A stretch of DNA of 16,054 nt from Chloroflexota bacterium (GCA_024278015.1 JAJRUC010000329.1:1-16054), one strand, 5' to 3'. Counted from the first letter of the stretch, positions 1 to 6,549 are shown. Notes: a model not told the origin generated them from the letters alone. Translations and numbers: made by a program.

Positions 1-2
1 CC

Positions 3-908
3 GCCTTCGCCGCCTGGCAACGATTACGGGCAGCGGAACAACTTGCCCTGCGGGTGTGGATGATGCTGCCCGGCGAACAACTTGCCGGCGCCATTGCCCT
101 GGGCCTGCGCACCGGCTTCGGTGACGATTATCTGCGCCTCGGCGGCATCAAGCTCTTTTCCGACGGGGCCACCGGCTCTCGCACCGCCTGGATGCTGGAA
201 CCCTTCACCGATGGCGGCACCGGCCTGCCCCTGACCCCCATGTCCAAAATTGCCGGTCTGGTATCGCAGGCGCACCGGGCCGGCATTTCCACCACCATTC
301 ACGCCATTGGAGACCGGGCCATCCGGGAACTGCTGGATGTTTTCACCGAAGTGTTGCGCAATCAGCCCCAAACAGACCGGCCACTGGCCCCGCACCGCAT
401 TGAACACGCGCAACACGGCCACCCCGCCGACCTGGCCCGCCTGGCCTCGCTGGGGCTGATTGCCTCGGTGCAGCCCATCCACGCCACCGACGATATGGCG
501 ATGATAGACCAGGCCTGCGGCCCGGAGCGGGCGCAATGGGCCTACGCCTTTCGCACCCTGCTGGACACCGGCGCCACTCTGGCCCTCGGCTCCGATTGCC
601 CGGTGGCTTCTCCCAACCCGTTTTGGGGCATTCACGCCGCCGTCACCCGCCAACGCCGAAACGGAACGCCCGCCGCCGGCTGGAACCCGGCCCAACGCCT
701 GACCGTGGCCGAAGCGGTGTGGGGCTACACGATGGGCGCAGCCCGGGCCGCCGGACAGGCCGCCCGGCAGGGCAGCCTCACCCCCGGCAAACTGGCCGAC
801 CTGATTGCGCTGGAGCAAGACATCTTCGCCGTTCCGCCGCAGGAAATTGCCCGCACCCGGGTATGGCTGACCATTTTTGATGGAAAAATCGTCCATCGAC
901 TGGAATAG
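3..908 (+). CDS. Amidohydrolase, YtcJ-like (amidohydrolase 3 family), 5'-truncated
   Basis: This is the C-terminal part of a metal-dependent amidohydrolase of the YtcJ/amidohydrolase_3 type. The reading frame is open from base 3 with no stop, so the true start lies upstream of the window; the first internal ATG (54) is not a credible start because the preceding residues already read like the family. Visible motifs in order are KLFSDGATGSRTAW (about 150-191), HAIGDRA (300-320), HRIEHAQ (393-413) and SDCPV (591-605). The His and Asp residues of the last three match the metal-binding and catalytic positions of TIM-barrel amidohydrolases. The C-terminal LTPGKLADLIALEQDIF stretch is the usual small beta-sandwich end of the fold. 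Family members hydrolyse amides or related C-N bonds of mostly unknown substrates, presumably in the cytoplasm. The next gene begins 5 bp after the stop, suggesting co-transcription with the AOR cluster, but a functional link is unproven. Confidence 0.9.
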   Translation, partial: AFAAWQRLRAAEQLALRVWMMLPGEQLAGAIALGLRTGFGDDYLRLGGIKLFSDGATGSRTAWMLEPFTDGGTGLPLTPMSKIAGLVSQAHRAGISTTIHAIGDRAIRELLDVFTEVLRNQPQTDRPLAPHRIEHAQHGHPADLARLASLGLIASVQPIHATDDMAMIDQACGPERAQWAYAFRTLLDTGATLALGSDCPVASPNPFWGIHAAVTRQRRNGTPAAGWNPAQRLTVAEAVWGYTMGAARAAGQAARQGSLTPGKLADLIALEQDIFAVPPQEIARTRVWLTIFDGKIVHRLE

Positions 909-913
909 TTGCC

Positions 914-1171
914 TTGACCACCATTAACATTTCGGTTAAACTTTTAGCCGCGTACAGAAAATATCTTCCCCCCGAAGCCGAAGGACAAGTCTTTCATACA
1001 CAAGTCCCGGCGGGCGCGGGGCCAATCGACATCCTGACCCAATTCGATGTTCCCATCCTGAACAATGCCGGCGTGGTGCTGGTCAATGGCCGCACCCGGC
1101 CCCAGGATTACGTTTTGCAGGAAGGCGACGTGGTGTGCGCCTTTCCGGCTGTCGGCGGAGGAAGCCGGTAA
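914..1171 (+). CDS. MoaD/ThiS-like ubiquitin-fold protein, AOR-associated
   Basis: An 85-residue beta-grasp protein of the MoaD/ThiS family, which carries sulfur as a C-terminal thiocarboxylate, typically for building the dithiolene of molybdopterin or tungstopterin. Supporting features are the N-terminal strand INISVKLLAAYRKYLP, the central VLVNGRTRP, the acidic turn YVLQEGDVVCAFP, and a glycine-rich end. The start is a TTG at 914, 5 bp after the amidohydrolase stop; no ATG or clear Shine-Dalgarno is present, so translation may be coupled to the upstream gene. The chain ends GGGSR rather than with the bare GG of active MoaD/ThiS, so removal of two residues would be needed before activation. 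Lying just before an AOR gene, it probably serves the tungsten/molybdenum pterin cofactor of that enzyme. ThiS-type thiamine function is the alternative. Role inferred from fold and neighbour. Confidence 0.78.
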   Translation: MTTINISVKLLAAYRKYLPPEAEGQVFHTQVPAGAGPIDILTQFDVPILNNAGVVLVNGRTRPQDYVLQEGDVVCAFPAVGGGSR

Positions 1172-1180
1172 TGAAAATGA

Positions 1181-1209
1181 TTGACGATTGCCCAAATTTC
1201 AATCGCCAA
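1181..1209 (+). other. Small imperfect hairpin after the MoaD-like gene
   Basis: The arms 1181-1190 (TTGACGATTG) and 1200-1209 (CAATCGCCAA) are complementary with one mismatch, leaving a 9-base loop. No U-tract follows, so it is not a standard intrinsic terminator. It lies between the MoaD-like stop and the MITE-like element and could stabilise or partly terminate the upstream message. Confidence 0.35.
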
Positions 1210-1223
1210 TGACCAATATCTAC

Positions 1224-1376
1224 AGGAGTTACGCACCTGACGTATTTTACCCCCCTCAATCCCTGATGAAGAACCCGCTTCGCGCCCCCCGCAATCAGGG
1301 GGGGAAGTTGGCTCCCCCCCCGATTGCGGGGGGCGCGAAGCGGGGAGGGGGCAGATTTCCCGACTGCGTAACTCCT
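1224..1376. mobile_element. MITE-like element, copy 1 (153 bp)
   Basis: A non-coding 153-bp element bounded by perfect 12-bp terminal inverted repeats: AGGAGTTACGCA at 1224-1235 and its complement at 1365-1376. Inside lies a very long hairpin: 1274-1296 is perfectly complementary to 1322-1344 (23 bp), extended after one mismatch by a 7-bp G/C run (1298-1304 with 1314-1320) and closed by a 9-base loop. A second copy of equal length lies at 15190-15342 with similar ends and a shared internal stretch (ATTTTACCCCCCTCA followed by CCCTGATGAAGAA). It encodes no transposase, so a non-autonomous element moved in trans is the likely nature. No convincing target duplication is seen at this copy. It sits between the MoaD-like gene and AOR, interrupting an otherwise compact operon. 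Confidence 0.75.
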
Positions 1377-1409
1377 AATCCAATTACCATTCGCACAAGG
1401 AGTGAACTT

Positions 1410-3239
1410 ATGAACGGTTGGCACGGCAGAATCCTGAGAATAAATCTGACCAATCAAACCATTTCTACCGAAACGATAGACCCCCAAACGGCCAAAGATT
1501 TCCTCGGCGGCCGGGGCTGGGCCATCAAATACCTGACCGATGAGGTTGACCCCCAGGTTGATCCCCTCTCGCCGGAAAACAAGCTGATTTTTGCCACCGG
1601 CCCCCTCACCGCCACCCCCGCCCCCACCGGAAACCGCTATATGGTCGTCACCAAATCGCCTTTGACCGGCGCGCTCTCCAATTCCAATTCCGGGGGCGAT
1701 TTCCCGACGTGGATGAAGCGCACCGGCTTCGATATGTTCATCTTTGAAGGCCGGGCCGAGCGTCCGGTGTACCTGTGGGTCAACGAAGACCACGTTGAGA
1801 TTCGGCCCGCCGGCCATCTGTGGGGCAAGGATGTGCATGAAACCACCGACCTGCTTTTGGCCGAAACCGACCCCAAAGCCAAAGTGGCCGCCATCGGCCC
1901 GGCGGGCGAAAACCTGGTAAAGATGGCCGCCATTATGAACGATAAGCATCGGGCCGCCGGGCGCTCCGGCGTGGGCGCGGTGATGGGCAGCAAAAACCTG
2001 AAGGCCGTTGTGGCCCAGGGCAAAAAAGACCCCGCCCTGGCCGACCCGGCCGGCATGAAGGCCTTGAGCCGCACCATGAACCTGGAAGTGGGCGGCGACG
2101 CCAAAAACGGGGCCACCATGCGCGTGTACGGCACCTCCTACGTGCCCGATGTGACCAACGAACTGGGTATTTTGCCCACCTGCAACGCCCGCACCGGCGT
2201 TTTTGACGGCGCAGACCGCATCAACGGCCCCACCCTCAACGAAAAATACCTCATTCGCCCCACCCCCTGCTACCGCTGCACCCTCTCTTGCGGACGGCTG
2301 ACCGAGGTGAAAGACCCCGGTTTTGAGGGCAAAGGCGAAGGGCCGGAATACGAAACCATCGTCTCTATGGGCAGCTCCTGCGGCGTCGATAACCTGGGGG
2401 CCATTACCAAAGCCAACTACCTGTGCAACGAGCTGGGCATGGACACCATCAGCCTGGGCATGACCATTTCCTGCGCTATGGAAATGGTGGAAGACGGCCT
2501 CATCCCGGAAAGCGACGTGGGGCAACCCCTGCGCTTTGGCGATGAGGCCACCGTGGTTGAAATGGTCAGAAAGACGGCCTGCCGCGAAGGCTTTGGCGAT
2601 ACCCTGGCCGAAGGGAGCTACCGCCTGGCCGAAAAATACGGCCACCCGGAATACTCCATCACCGCCAAAAAGCTGGAATTCCCCGGCTACGACCCGCGCG
2701 GAGCCAAAGGCATGGGCCTGCTGTACGCCACCTCCAATATCGGCGCCTCGCATATGGCCGGCGATGTGGCCTACACCGAAGTATTCGGCGTGCCAAAGAA
2801 AACCGACGGCCTGACCACCAACGGCAAAGCCGCGCTGGTGGCTCGCTACACCGATGCCTTCGCCGTGATAGATGCCACCGGCGTGTGCGTGTTTGTCAGC
2901 GTGCGCTACATGTTCAACGGCGAAGTTCACCTGCTGCCCACCCGCCTGGCCGGGCTGATGAACGCCACCACCGGGGCCGGCTACACCCCGGAAAGCCTGC
3001 TTGAAGCCGGCGAGCGCGTTTACACCCTGGAACGCCTCTTCCTGCTCAAAGCCGGGTTCACCAAAGCCGATGACACCCTGCCCCGCCGCATACTGGCCGA
3101 ACCCATGCCGGACGGCCCGGCCAAAGGCCACGTGGCTGATCTGGACAAAATGCTGCCCGAATACTATCAATTGCGCGGCTGGGATGAAAACGGCGTGCCC
3201 ACGCCGGAAAAACTGCAAGCTCTGGGCCTGAGCGCGTAA
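1410..3239 (+). CDS. aor: Aldehyde:ferredoxin oxidoreductase (tungstopterin, AOR family)
   Basis: A 609-residue AOR-family enzyme, close to the 605 residues of the Pyrococcus furiosus enzyme. These enzymes oxidise aldehydes to acids with ferredoxin (or reduce acids in reverse) using a tungsten bis-pterin and one [4Fe-4S] cluster. The start at 1410 follows AAGGAG (1397-1402) at 7 bases and opens with MNGWHGRILRINLT, the typical AOR N-terminus. The frame stays open back to 1188 but that part runs through the inserted element. N-terminal family landmarks are FLGGRGWAIKYL and GNRYMVVTKSPLTGALSNSN. The cluster cysteines are C287, C290 and C294 (CYRCTLSC) with C493 in DATGVC, matching positions 288/291/295/494 of the archaeal enzyme. 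No signal peptide, so cytoplasmic. An MoaD-like gene precedes it and CoA-transferase genes follow 3 bp later, pointing to aldehyde/acid/acyl-CoA metabolism. Substrate unknown. Confidence 0.95.
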   Translation: MNGWHGRILRINLTNQTISTETIDPQTAKDFLGGRGWAIKYLTDEVDPQVDPLSPENKLIFATGPLTATPAPTGNRYMVVTKSPLTGALSNSNSGGDFPTWMKRTGFDMFIFEGRAERPVYLWVNEDHVEIRPAGHLWGKDVHETTDLLLAETDPKAKVAAIGPAGENLVKMAAIMNDKHRAAGRSGVGAVMGSKNLKAVVAQGKKDPALADPAGMKALSRTMNLEVGGDAKNGATMRVYGTSYVPDVTNELGILPTCNARTGVFDGADRINGPTLNEKYLIRPTPCYRCTLSCGRLTEVKDPGFEGKGEGPEYETIVSMGSSCGVDNLGAITKANYLCNELGMDTISLGMTISCAMEMVEDGLIPESDVGQPLRFGDEATVVEMVRKTACREGFGDTLAEGSYRLAEKYGHPEYSITAKKLEFPGYDPRGAKGMGLLYATSNIGASHMAGDVAYTEVFGVPKKTDGLTTNGKAALVARYTDAFAVIDATGVCVFVSVRYMFNGEVHLLPTRLAGLMNATTGAGYTPESLLEAGERVYTLERLFLLKAGFTKADDTLPRRILAEPMPDGPAKGHVADLDKMLPEYYQLRGWDENGVPTPEKLQALGLSA

Positions 3240-3242
3240 ACG

Positions 3243-4175
3243 ATGAAAATAACCGCCATGCGCAATGCTGTAACCCGGTACGTTCACGATGGCGATACCG
3301 TAGCCATCGAAGGCTTCACCGCCTTCATCGGCTTTGCCGCCGCCCACGAAATCATCCGCCAGGGCCGGCAAAACCTCACCCTGTGCCGCATGACCCCCGA
3401 CCTGATTTACGACCAGATGATTGCCGCCGGCTGCGCCCGCAAACTCATCTTCAGCTATCTGGGCAACCCCGGCGTCGGCTCGTTGCACTGCATCCGCCGG
3501 GCCATTGAAAAAAATATCCCCCGCCCGCTGGAGATTGAAGAATACTCCCACTTCGGCATGGTGGGCCGCTACACCGCCGGCGCGGCGCGGCTGCCCTTCT
3601 TCCCCCTCAAAAGCTATCTGGGCGTCGATATTAATCGCGCCAACCCGCGCATCCAATTTGTGACCAGCCCCTACTCCGATGAAAACATCGCCGTGGTGCC
3701 GCCCCTCAACCCCGATGTGGCCGTCATCCACGCCCAGCGCGCCGACGCCAACGGCAACACCCAACTTTGGGGCTTGCTGGGGGTGCAAAAAGAAGCCGCC
3801 TTCGCCGCCGAACACGTCATCGTGGTGGTGGAAGAAATTGTGGATGAAGCCGTCATCCGCAGCGACCCGAACCGCACCGTCATCCCCCATGTGGTGGTGG
3901 ATGCGGTGGTCCACCAGCCCTTCGGGGCGCATCCATCGTATGTGCAGGGCTACTACGACCGCGACAACAAGTTTTATCAGGAATGGGACAAAATTTCCAG
4001 AGACGCCGGGCAGACACAAGCCTGGCTGGATGAATGGGTTTTCGGAGTGGACGATTGGACCGGCTACCTGCAAAAACTGGAAACCCGCGAACCGGAAATC
4101 CGGACGCGGCTGGCCCCGGGGCAGGCCCTGTCCCGGCCGGTGAATTACGGTCTGTACGGCAGGGAGGGCGCATAA
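3243..4175 (+). CDS. CoA-transferase family I, subunit A (glutaconate CoA-transferase GctA-like)
   Basis: A 310-residue alpha subunit of a family I CoA-transferase, most like glutaconate CoA-transferase subunit A (about 320 residues). Family-typical segments are the N-terminal VTRYVHDGDTVAIEGFTAF with its glycine-containing CoA-binding turn, LPFFPLKSYLGVD, NPDVAVIHAQRADANGN, VVEEIVDEAVIRSDPN and FGAHPSYVQGYYDRDN. Subunit A pairs with subunit B to move CoA from an acyl-CoA donor to a carboxylate through an enzyme glutamyl-CoA thioester; the catalytic glutamate is in subunit B. The gene begins 3 bp after the AOR stop, and its own stop overlaps the subunit B start by one base (TAATG), so equimolar, coupled translation is expected. 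The acid substrate cannot be read from sequence. Actinobacterial IpdA-type hydrolases share this fold and are the main alternative. Confidence 0.9.
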   Translation: MKITAMRNAVTRYVHDGDTVAIEGFTAFIGFAAAHEIIRQGRQNLTLCRMTPDLIYDQMIAAGCARKLIFSYLGNPGVGSLHCIRRAIEKNIPRPLEIEEYSHFGMVGRYTAGAARLPFFPLKSYLGVDINRANPRIQFVTSPYSDENIAVVPPLNPDVAVIHAQRADANGNTQLWGLLGVQKEAAFAAEHVIVVVEEIVDEAVIRSDPNRTVIPHVVVDAVVHQPFGAHPSYVQGYYDRDNKFYQEWDKISRDAGQTQAWLDEWVFGVDDWTGYLQKLETREPEIRTRLAPGQALSRPVNYGLYGREGA

Positions 4176-4942
4176 TGGCCGATTATACTCCTTCGGAAAT
4201 GATGATTGTCTGCTCGGCGCGGGCGCTGGCCGGCGAGCGAGTGGTCTTTGTGGGCGTCGGCCTGCCGAACATTGCCTGCAACCTGGCCCGCCGAACCGTC
4301 GCCCCGGATTTGGAACTGGTGTACGAATCGGGCGTTTTCGGCGCGCGCCCGGCCCGGTTGCCCCTGTCCATCGGCGACCCGACTCTGGTGAGCGGGGCCA
4401 CGTCCGTCTGCCCCATGAGCGACCTGTTTATGAACTACCTGCAAGGCGGGCGCATCGAAGTGGCCTTTTTGGGCGCGGCCCAAATCGACCGCTTCGGCAA
4501 CCTGAATACCACCGTCATCGGCGATTACCGCCGGCCCAAAGTGCGCCTGCCCGGCAGCGGCGGCGCGTGTGAAATCGCCATCCACGCCCAAAAAGTATTC
4601 ATCATCACCCGGCTCAAAAAACGGGCTTTTGTAGAACGCCTGGAATTTATCACCAGCGCCGGTCACTTAACCGGCCGGCCAAACCAGCGAAAATCGCTGG
4701 GCATGCCGGGCAGCGGGCCGCAACGGGTGGTCACAGACAAAGCCGTCTTCCGTTTTGATGCGGACAGCGGCGAAATGTTCCTGTCCTCCATCCATCCGGG
4801 CGTAACGGTGGCCCAGGTTCAGGCTGAAGTCAGTTGGCCGCTGAAAATTGCGGCCGACCTGCAAACCACGCCGCCCCCCTCGCCGGAAGAATTGCGCCTC
4901 ATCCGCGCCGAACTGGACCCCACCGGCATGTACACCACATGA
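4175..4942 (+). CDS. CoA-transferase family I, subunit B (glutaconate CoA-transferase GctB-like)
   Basis: A 255-residue beta subunit partnering the preceding gene. The start is the ATG at 4175, overlapping the subunit A stop in TAATG, with AGGGAGG at 4161-4167 as ribosome binding site; the longer open frame from 4034 lies inside the upstream gene and is rejected. The catalytic glutamate is visible as E51 in VYESGVFGA, aligned with the active Glu of GctB (E54). Other family segments are VFVGVGLPNIA, VAFLGAAQIDRFGNLN, LPGSGGACEIA and VVTDKAVFRFD. Retention of this Glu favours a real transferase over the IpdB-like ring hydrolases of steroid catabolism. Last gene of the AOR unit: a 540-bp gap with palindromes and a new promoter follows. 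Confidence 0.9.
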   Translation: MADYTPSEMMIVCSARALAGERVVFVGVGLPNIACNLARRTVAPDLELVYESGVFGARPARLPLSIGDPTLVSGATSVCPMSDLFMNYLQGGRIEVAFLGAAQIDRFGNLNTTVIGDYRRPKVRLPGSGGACEIAIHAQKVFIITRLKKRAFVERLEFITSAGHLTGRPNQRKSLGMPGSGPQRVVTDKAVFRFDADSGEMFLSSIHPGVTVAQVQAEVSWPLKIAADLQTTPPPSPEELRLIRAELDPTGMYTT

Positions 4943-5008
4943 AAATCACCGGCAGGAAATCGGGACTGTTGCAAAGTAGCTTGACAAAAGATATATTCGC
5001 TTGAAAAT

Positions 5009-5100
5009 GCAGGGGCACGTTGCAGCGCGCCCCTGCGAAGTACGATTTTCCGGCCGGTTTTGCGGAAAAATCGCAGGGGCGGCTCGCGCGCCGCCCCTGC
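5009..5100. repeat. Cluster of GC-rich palindromes (AGGGGC/GCCCCT family)
   Basis: Two palindromes of one family flank a third hairpin. The first pairs 5009-5016 with 5029-5036 (GCAGGGGC/GCCCCTGC). The last pairs 5073-5083 with 5090-5100 (11 perfect bp, GCAGGGGCGGC arm). Between them 5044-5051 (GATTTTCC) pairs with 5064-5072 with one bulged A. A relative with AGGGGC arms lies at 9276-9305. No U-tract follows, so rho-independent termination is not obvious; the position downstream of the CoA-transferase stop fits a REP-like intergenic repeat that may stabilise the 3' end of that message. The rest of 4943-5149 shows no gene. Confidence 0.7.
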
Positions 5101-5149
5101 CGGGTAGAACAACACTCAGATAGCACCCTTAAACAGGAAATATCGCCCC

Positions 5150-5178
5150 TTGACAGAAAATGACAATCTATTTATACT
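5150..5178 (+). promoter_or_regulatory. Sigma-70-type promoter of the T-box/methyltransferase/valS unit
   Basis: A perfect -35 TTGACA (5150-5155) is followed after exactly 17 bases by -10 TATACT (5173-5178). Transcription would start near 5185, directly before Stem I of the T-box leader. It is the best promoter in the window by consensus match. Confidence 0.85.
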
Positions 5179-5185
5179 AGCTATA

Positions 5186-5459
5186 ACATCGAAAGACGAT
5201 GAGCAGGAGGAGTAAGCGGCGCTGAGCTGCCAGAGAGGTCGGGCCATTGGCTGGAAGCCCAACCACAGCCCCATCCGCCGAAGGTCGCCTGGGAGTTGGT
5301 TGCCCGAACACAAAGCAGGGCCGCCCGGTTCAGTCCGTTATCGCTGGGTTGAGTGTGGCTTTTGGCAAACAGTGTTGAAATGCAATGCTGAAAACTGAAA
5401 ACCAAATCAAGGTGGTACCGCGAATGCCCTTTCGTCCTTGAGGCGAAGGGGTTTTTTTT
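5186..5459 (+). promoter_or_regulatory. T-box riboswitch, valine specific (specifier GUC)
   Basis: A complete T-box leader that reads uncharged tRNA. Stem I shows the specifier loop between helices CAGG/CCTG (5204-5207 with 5288-5291) and GCGG/CCGC (5216-5219 with 5275-5278). The loop carries the S-turn AGTA/GAA strands and the specifier GTC at 5284-5286, followed by the expected purine. The AGAGAG element (5232-5237) and a GNTGNAAR match (GCTGGAAG, 5250-5257) mark the distal Stem I platform. The T-box sequence TGGTACCGCG is at 5413-5422. The antiterminator pairs TCAAGG (5407-5412) with CCTTGA (5436-5441) around the 7-base bulge TGGTACC. TGGT binds an ACCA 3' end, fitting the A73 discriminator of tRNA-Val and not the U73 of bacterial tRNA-Gly. 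Uncharged tRNA-Val should favour readthrough into the methyltransferase and valS. Confidence 0.96.
5427..5459 (+). terminator. Intrinsic terminator of the T-box leader
   Basis: A 10-bp stem (5427-5436 with 5442-5451, two G-U wobbles) and a 5-base loop are followed by eight T residues (5452-5459). Its 5' arm overlaps the 3' arms of the antiterminator (5433-5441), so the two structures exclude each other, as in known T-box switches. Confidence 0.93.
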
Positions 5460-5486
5460 ATGAAACACAGCGCGCAAAATGATTAA
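5460..5486 (+). CDS. Possible 8-codon leader ORF overlapping the methyltransferase start
   Basis: An ATG at 5460 opens MKHSAQND and stops at TAA 5484-5486. It is preceded by GAAGGGG (5445-5451) at 8 bases, a better ribosome binding site than the methyltransferase ATG (5479) has. The stop overlaps that ATG in ATGATTAA, a geometry suited to translational coupling. The putative binding site is the 3' arm of the terminator stem, so it would be available only in the read-through transcript. The ORF is very short and could be chance. Confidence 0.35.
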   Translation: MKHSAQND

Positions 5487-6414
5487 TAATCCGTTGCCCC
5501 GGCTGGATACCCATCCGGCCCTGAAAAAAGAACTGCTGCCGCATTGCCGGCTGGCCCCCGGCGAAATCTGGGTTGACCCCACGGGCCGGCACCGGGTGGG
5601 TTGCCTGGACGCCGGCCAGGCCGGCGACGTGGCCGCGCTGACGGACGGCCGCCGGGCCGGCCTGGCCGTCCACGACCCGCCCTACAATCTGGCGGCCTTC
5701 GAAGCCCGCGCCCTGGCCGAATTTATCGCCTGGTGCCGCCGCTGGGTGCAAAACACCGCCGATATTCTGCTGCCGGACAGCGCCCTGTACGTGTGGCTGG
5801 GCGCAGACCAGCAGCATCACTTTCAACCCCTGCCCGATTTTATGCTGATGATGCGGGATTTTGATTTTACGCCGCGCAGTTTCATTACTATGCGCAATCA
5901 GCGGGGCTACGGTACGCAAAAAAACTGGATGGCGGTTCGGCAGGAATTGCTGTTTTACACCAAAGGCAAGCCGCCCTTTGCCGTGCAATATACCGACATC
6001 CCCAAAATATTGCGGGGCTACTACAAGTCGGTCAACGGCCAACGCACCGAAAACATGTCTCGCGGCAAAGCCAATACCATTCGGGCCGGCAATGTGTGGG
6101 TTGATATTCAACAGGTCTTTTATCGGATGGAGGAAAATGTGTCCGGTTGCTACGCGCAAAAACCCCTCAAGTCGATTGAGCGCATCATTGCCGCCGGCTC
6201 CCGACCGGACGACCTGGTTGTAGATTTCTTCAGCCACGCCGGCACCACCCTGCTGGCCGCCGACCGTCTGGGCCGGCGTTGCTTTGTAATGGACATTGAC
6301 CCCGTCTTCGCCGAAATCACCATCCGGCGTTTGGAACATTTTCGGCAAACGGGTAAATCGGGGTGGCAAAACAGCCACCCGTTTGAAGTTGAACTGCAAA
6401 ACCGGAAACCTTGA
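5479..6414 (+). CDS. Orphan site-specific DNA methyltransferase (N6-adenine/N4-cytosine, beta class)
   Basis: A 311-residue S-adenosylmethionine-dependent DNA methyltransferase of the N6_N4_Mtase type. The catalytic motif IV DPPYNL lies early (D66-Y69) and the AdoMet-binding motif I comes late (DFFSHAGTT, 249-257), the order that defines beta-class enzymes; FVMDIDP follows as the strand that contacts the AdoMet ribose. The usual beta-class motif I is close to DPFxGSGTT, so SHAGTT is a variant. DPPY is most typical of adenine N6 enzymes. The middle segment RNQRGYGTQKNWMAVRQELL with LLFYTKGKPPF resembles related modification enzymes. No restriction endonuclease gene is adjacent, so a solitary regulatory or housekeeping role is likely. 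The start at 5479 is the first after an in-frame stop and lacks its own clear Shine-Dalgarno. It is the first gene after the valine T-box. Confidence 0.9.
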   Translation: MINNPLPRLDTHPALKKELLPHCRLAPGEIWVDPTGRHRVGCLDAGQAGDVAALTDGRRAGLAVHDPPYNLAAFEARALAEFIAWCRRWVQNTADILLPDSALYVWLGADQQHHFQPLPDFMLMMRDFDFTPRSFITMRNQRGYGTQKNWMAVRQELLFYTKGKPPFAVQYTDIPKILRGYYKSVNGQRTENMSRGKANTIRAGNVWVDIQQVFYRMEENVSGCYAQKPLKSIERIIAAGSRPDDLVVDFFSHAGTTLLAADRLGRRCFVMDIDPVFAEITIRRLEHFRQTGKSGWQNSHPFEVELQNRKP

Positions 6415-6470
6415 ACCATACAGCCATCATCGGTTTTGCCTTGAATTCAGATAGTGGTATCGCATTTTCA

Positions 6471-6549
6471 CCCTCCCCCCGCCCCCTCCCTGTGAGGGAA
6501 GGGGGAAGTAACGCCCTCCCCTTTTCAGGAGGAGGGTTGGGGAAGGGGT
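6471..6549. repeat. C-rich/G-rich double-hairpin repeat between methyltransferase and valS
   Basis: Two adjacent hairpins with strongly polypyrimidine and polypurine arms: 6482-6491 with 6495-6505 (loop GTG, one bulged A) and 6514-6519 with 6531-6536 (CCCTCC/GGAGGG, with inner CC/GG pairs). No U-tract follows. It lies in the 181-bp gap before valS, where no convincing promoter is seen, so it may stabilise or partly attenuate the message. Its composition resembles the interior of the MITE-like elements, but the ends are different. Confidence 0.55.

Noticed and set aside
24..896. 290-codon minus-strand frame opposite the amidohydrolase
   Set aside because: Low-complexity Gly/Ala/Gln-rich translation and complete overlap with the conserved amidohydrolase motifs on the plus strand.
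1171..1212. 13-codon ORF starting in TAATG overlap with the MoaD-like stop
   Set aside because: Too short and overlapping a hairpin; it could be a remnant of a gene lost when the element inserted, but nothing recognisable continues beyond it.
1188..1409. Extended N-terminus for AOR starting at 1188
   Set aside because: The extension translates the inserted MITE-like element; ATG 1410 has AAGGAG at proper spacing and begins with the family N-terminus.
1083..4073. 996-codon open frame on the minus strand across AOR and CoA-transferase subunit A
   Set aside because: It is antisense to genes with clear families, complete motifs and ribosome binding sites; its translation is rich in Gly, His, Ala and Val low-complexity stretches with no recognisable domain. 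GC-rich codon use on the sense strand explains the lack of stops.
4034..4174. Extended start for CoA-transferase subunit B
   Set aside because: It lies wholly within subunit A; ATG 4175 has AGGGAGG and the TAATG overlap typical of subunit pairs.
4981..5009. Promoter beginning with TTGACA at 4981
   Set aside because: No acceptable -10 hexamer at 16-18 bases; TATATT at 4991 is too close. The promoter at 5150-5178 is far better.
5284..5286. Glycine specifier (GGU at 5283-5285) for the T-box
   Set aside because: The base after GGU is not a purine, the TGGT bulge does not fit U73 of tRNA-Gly, and the unit contains valS.
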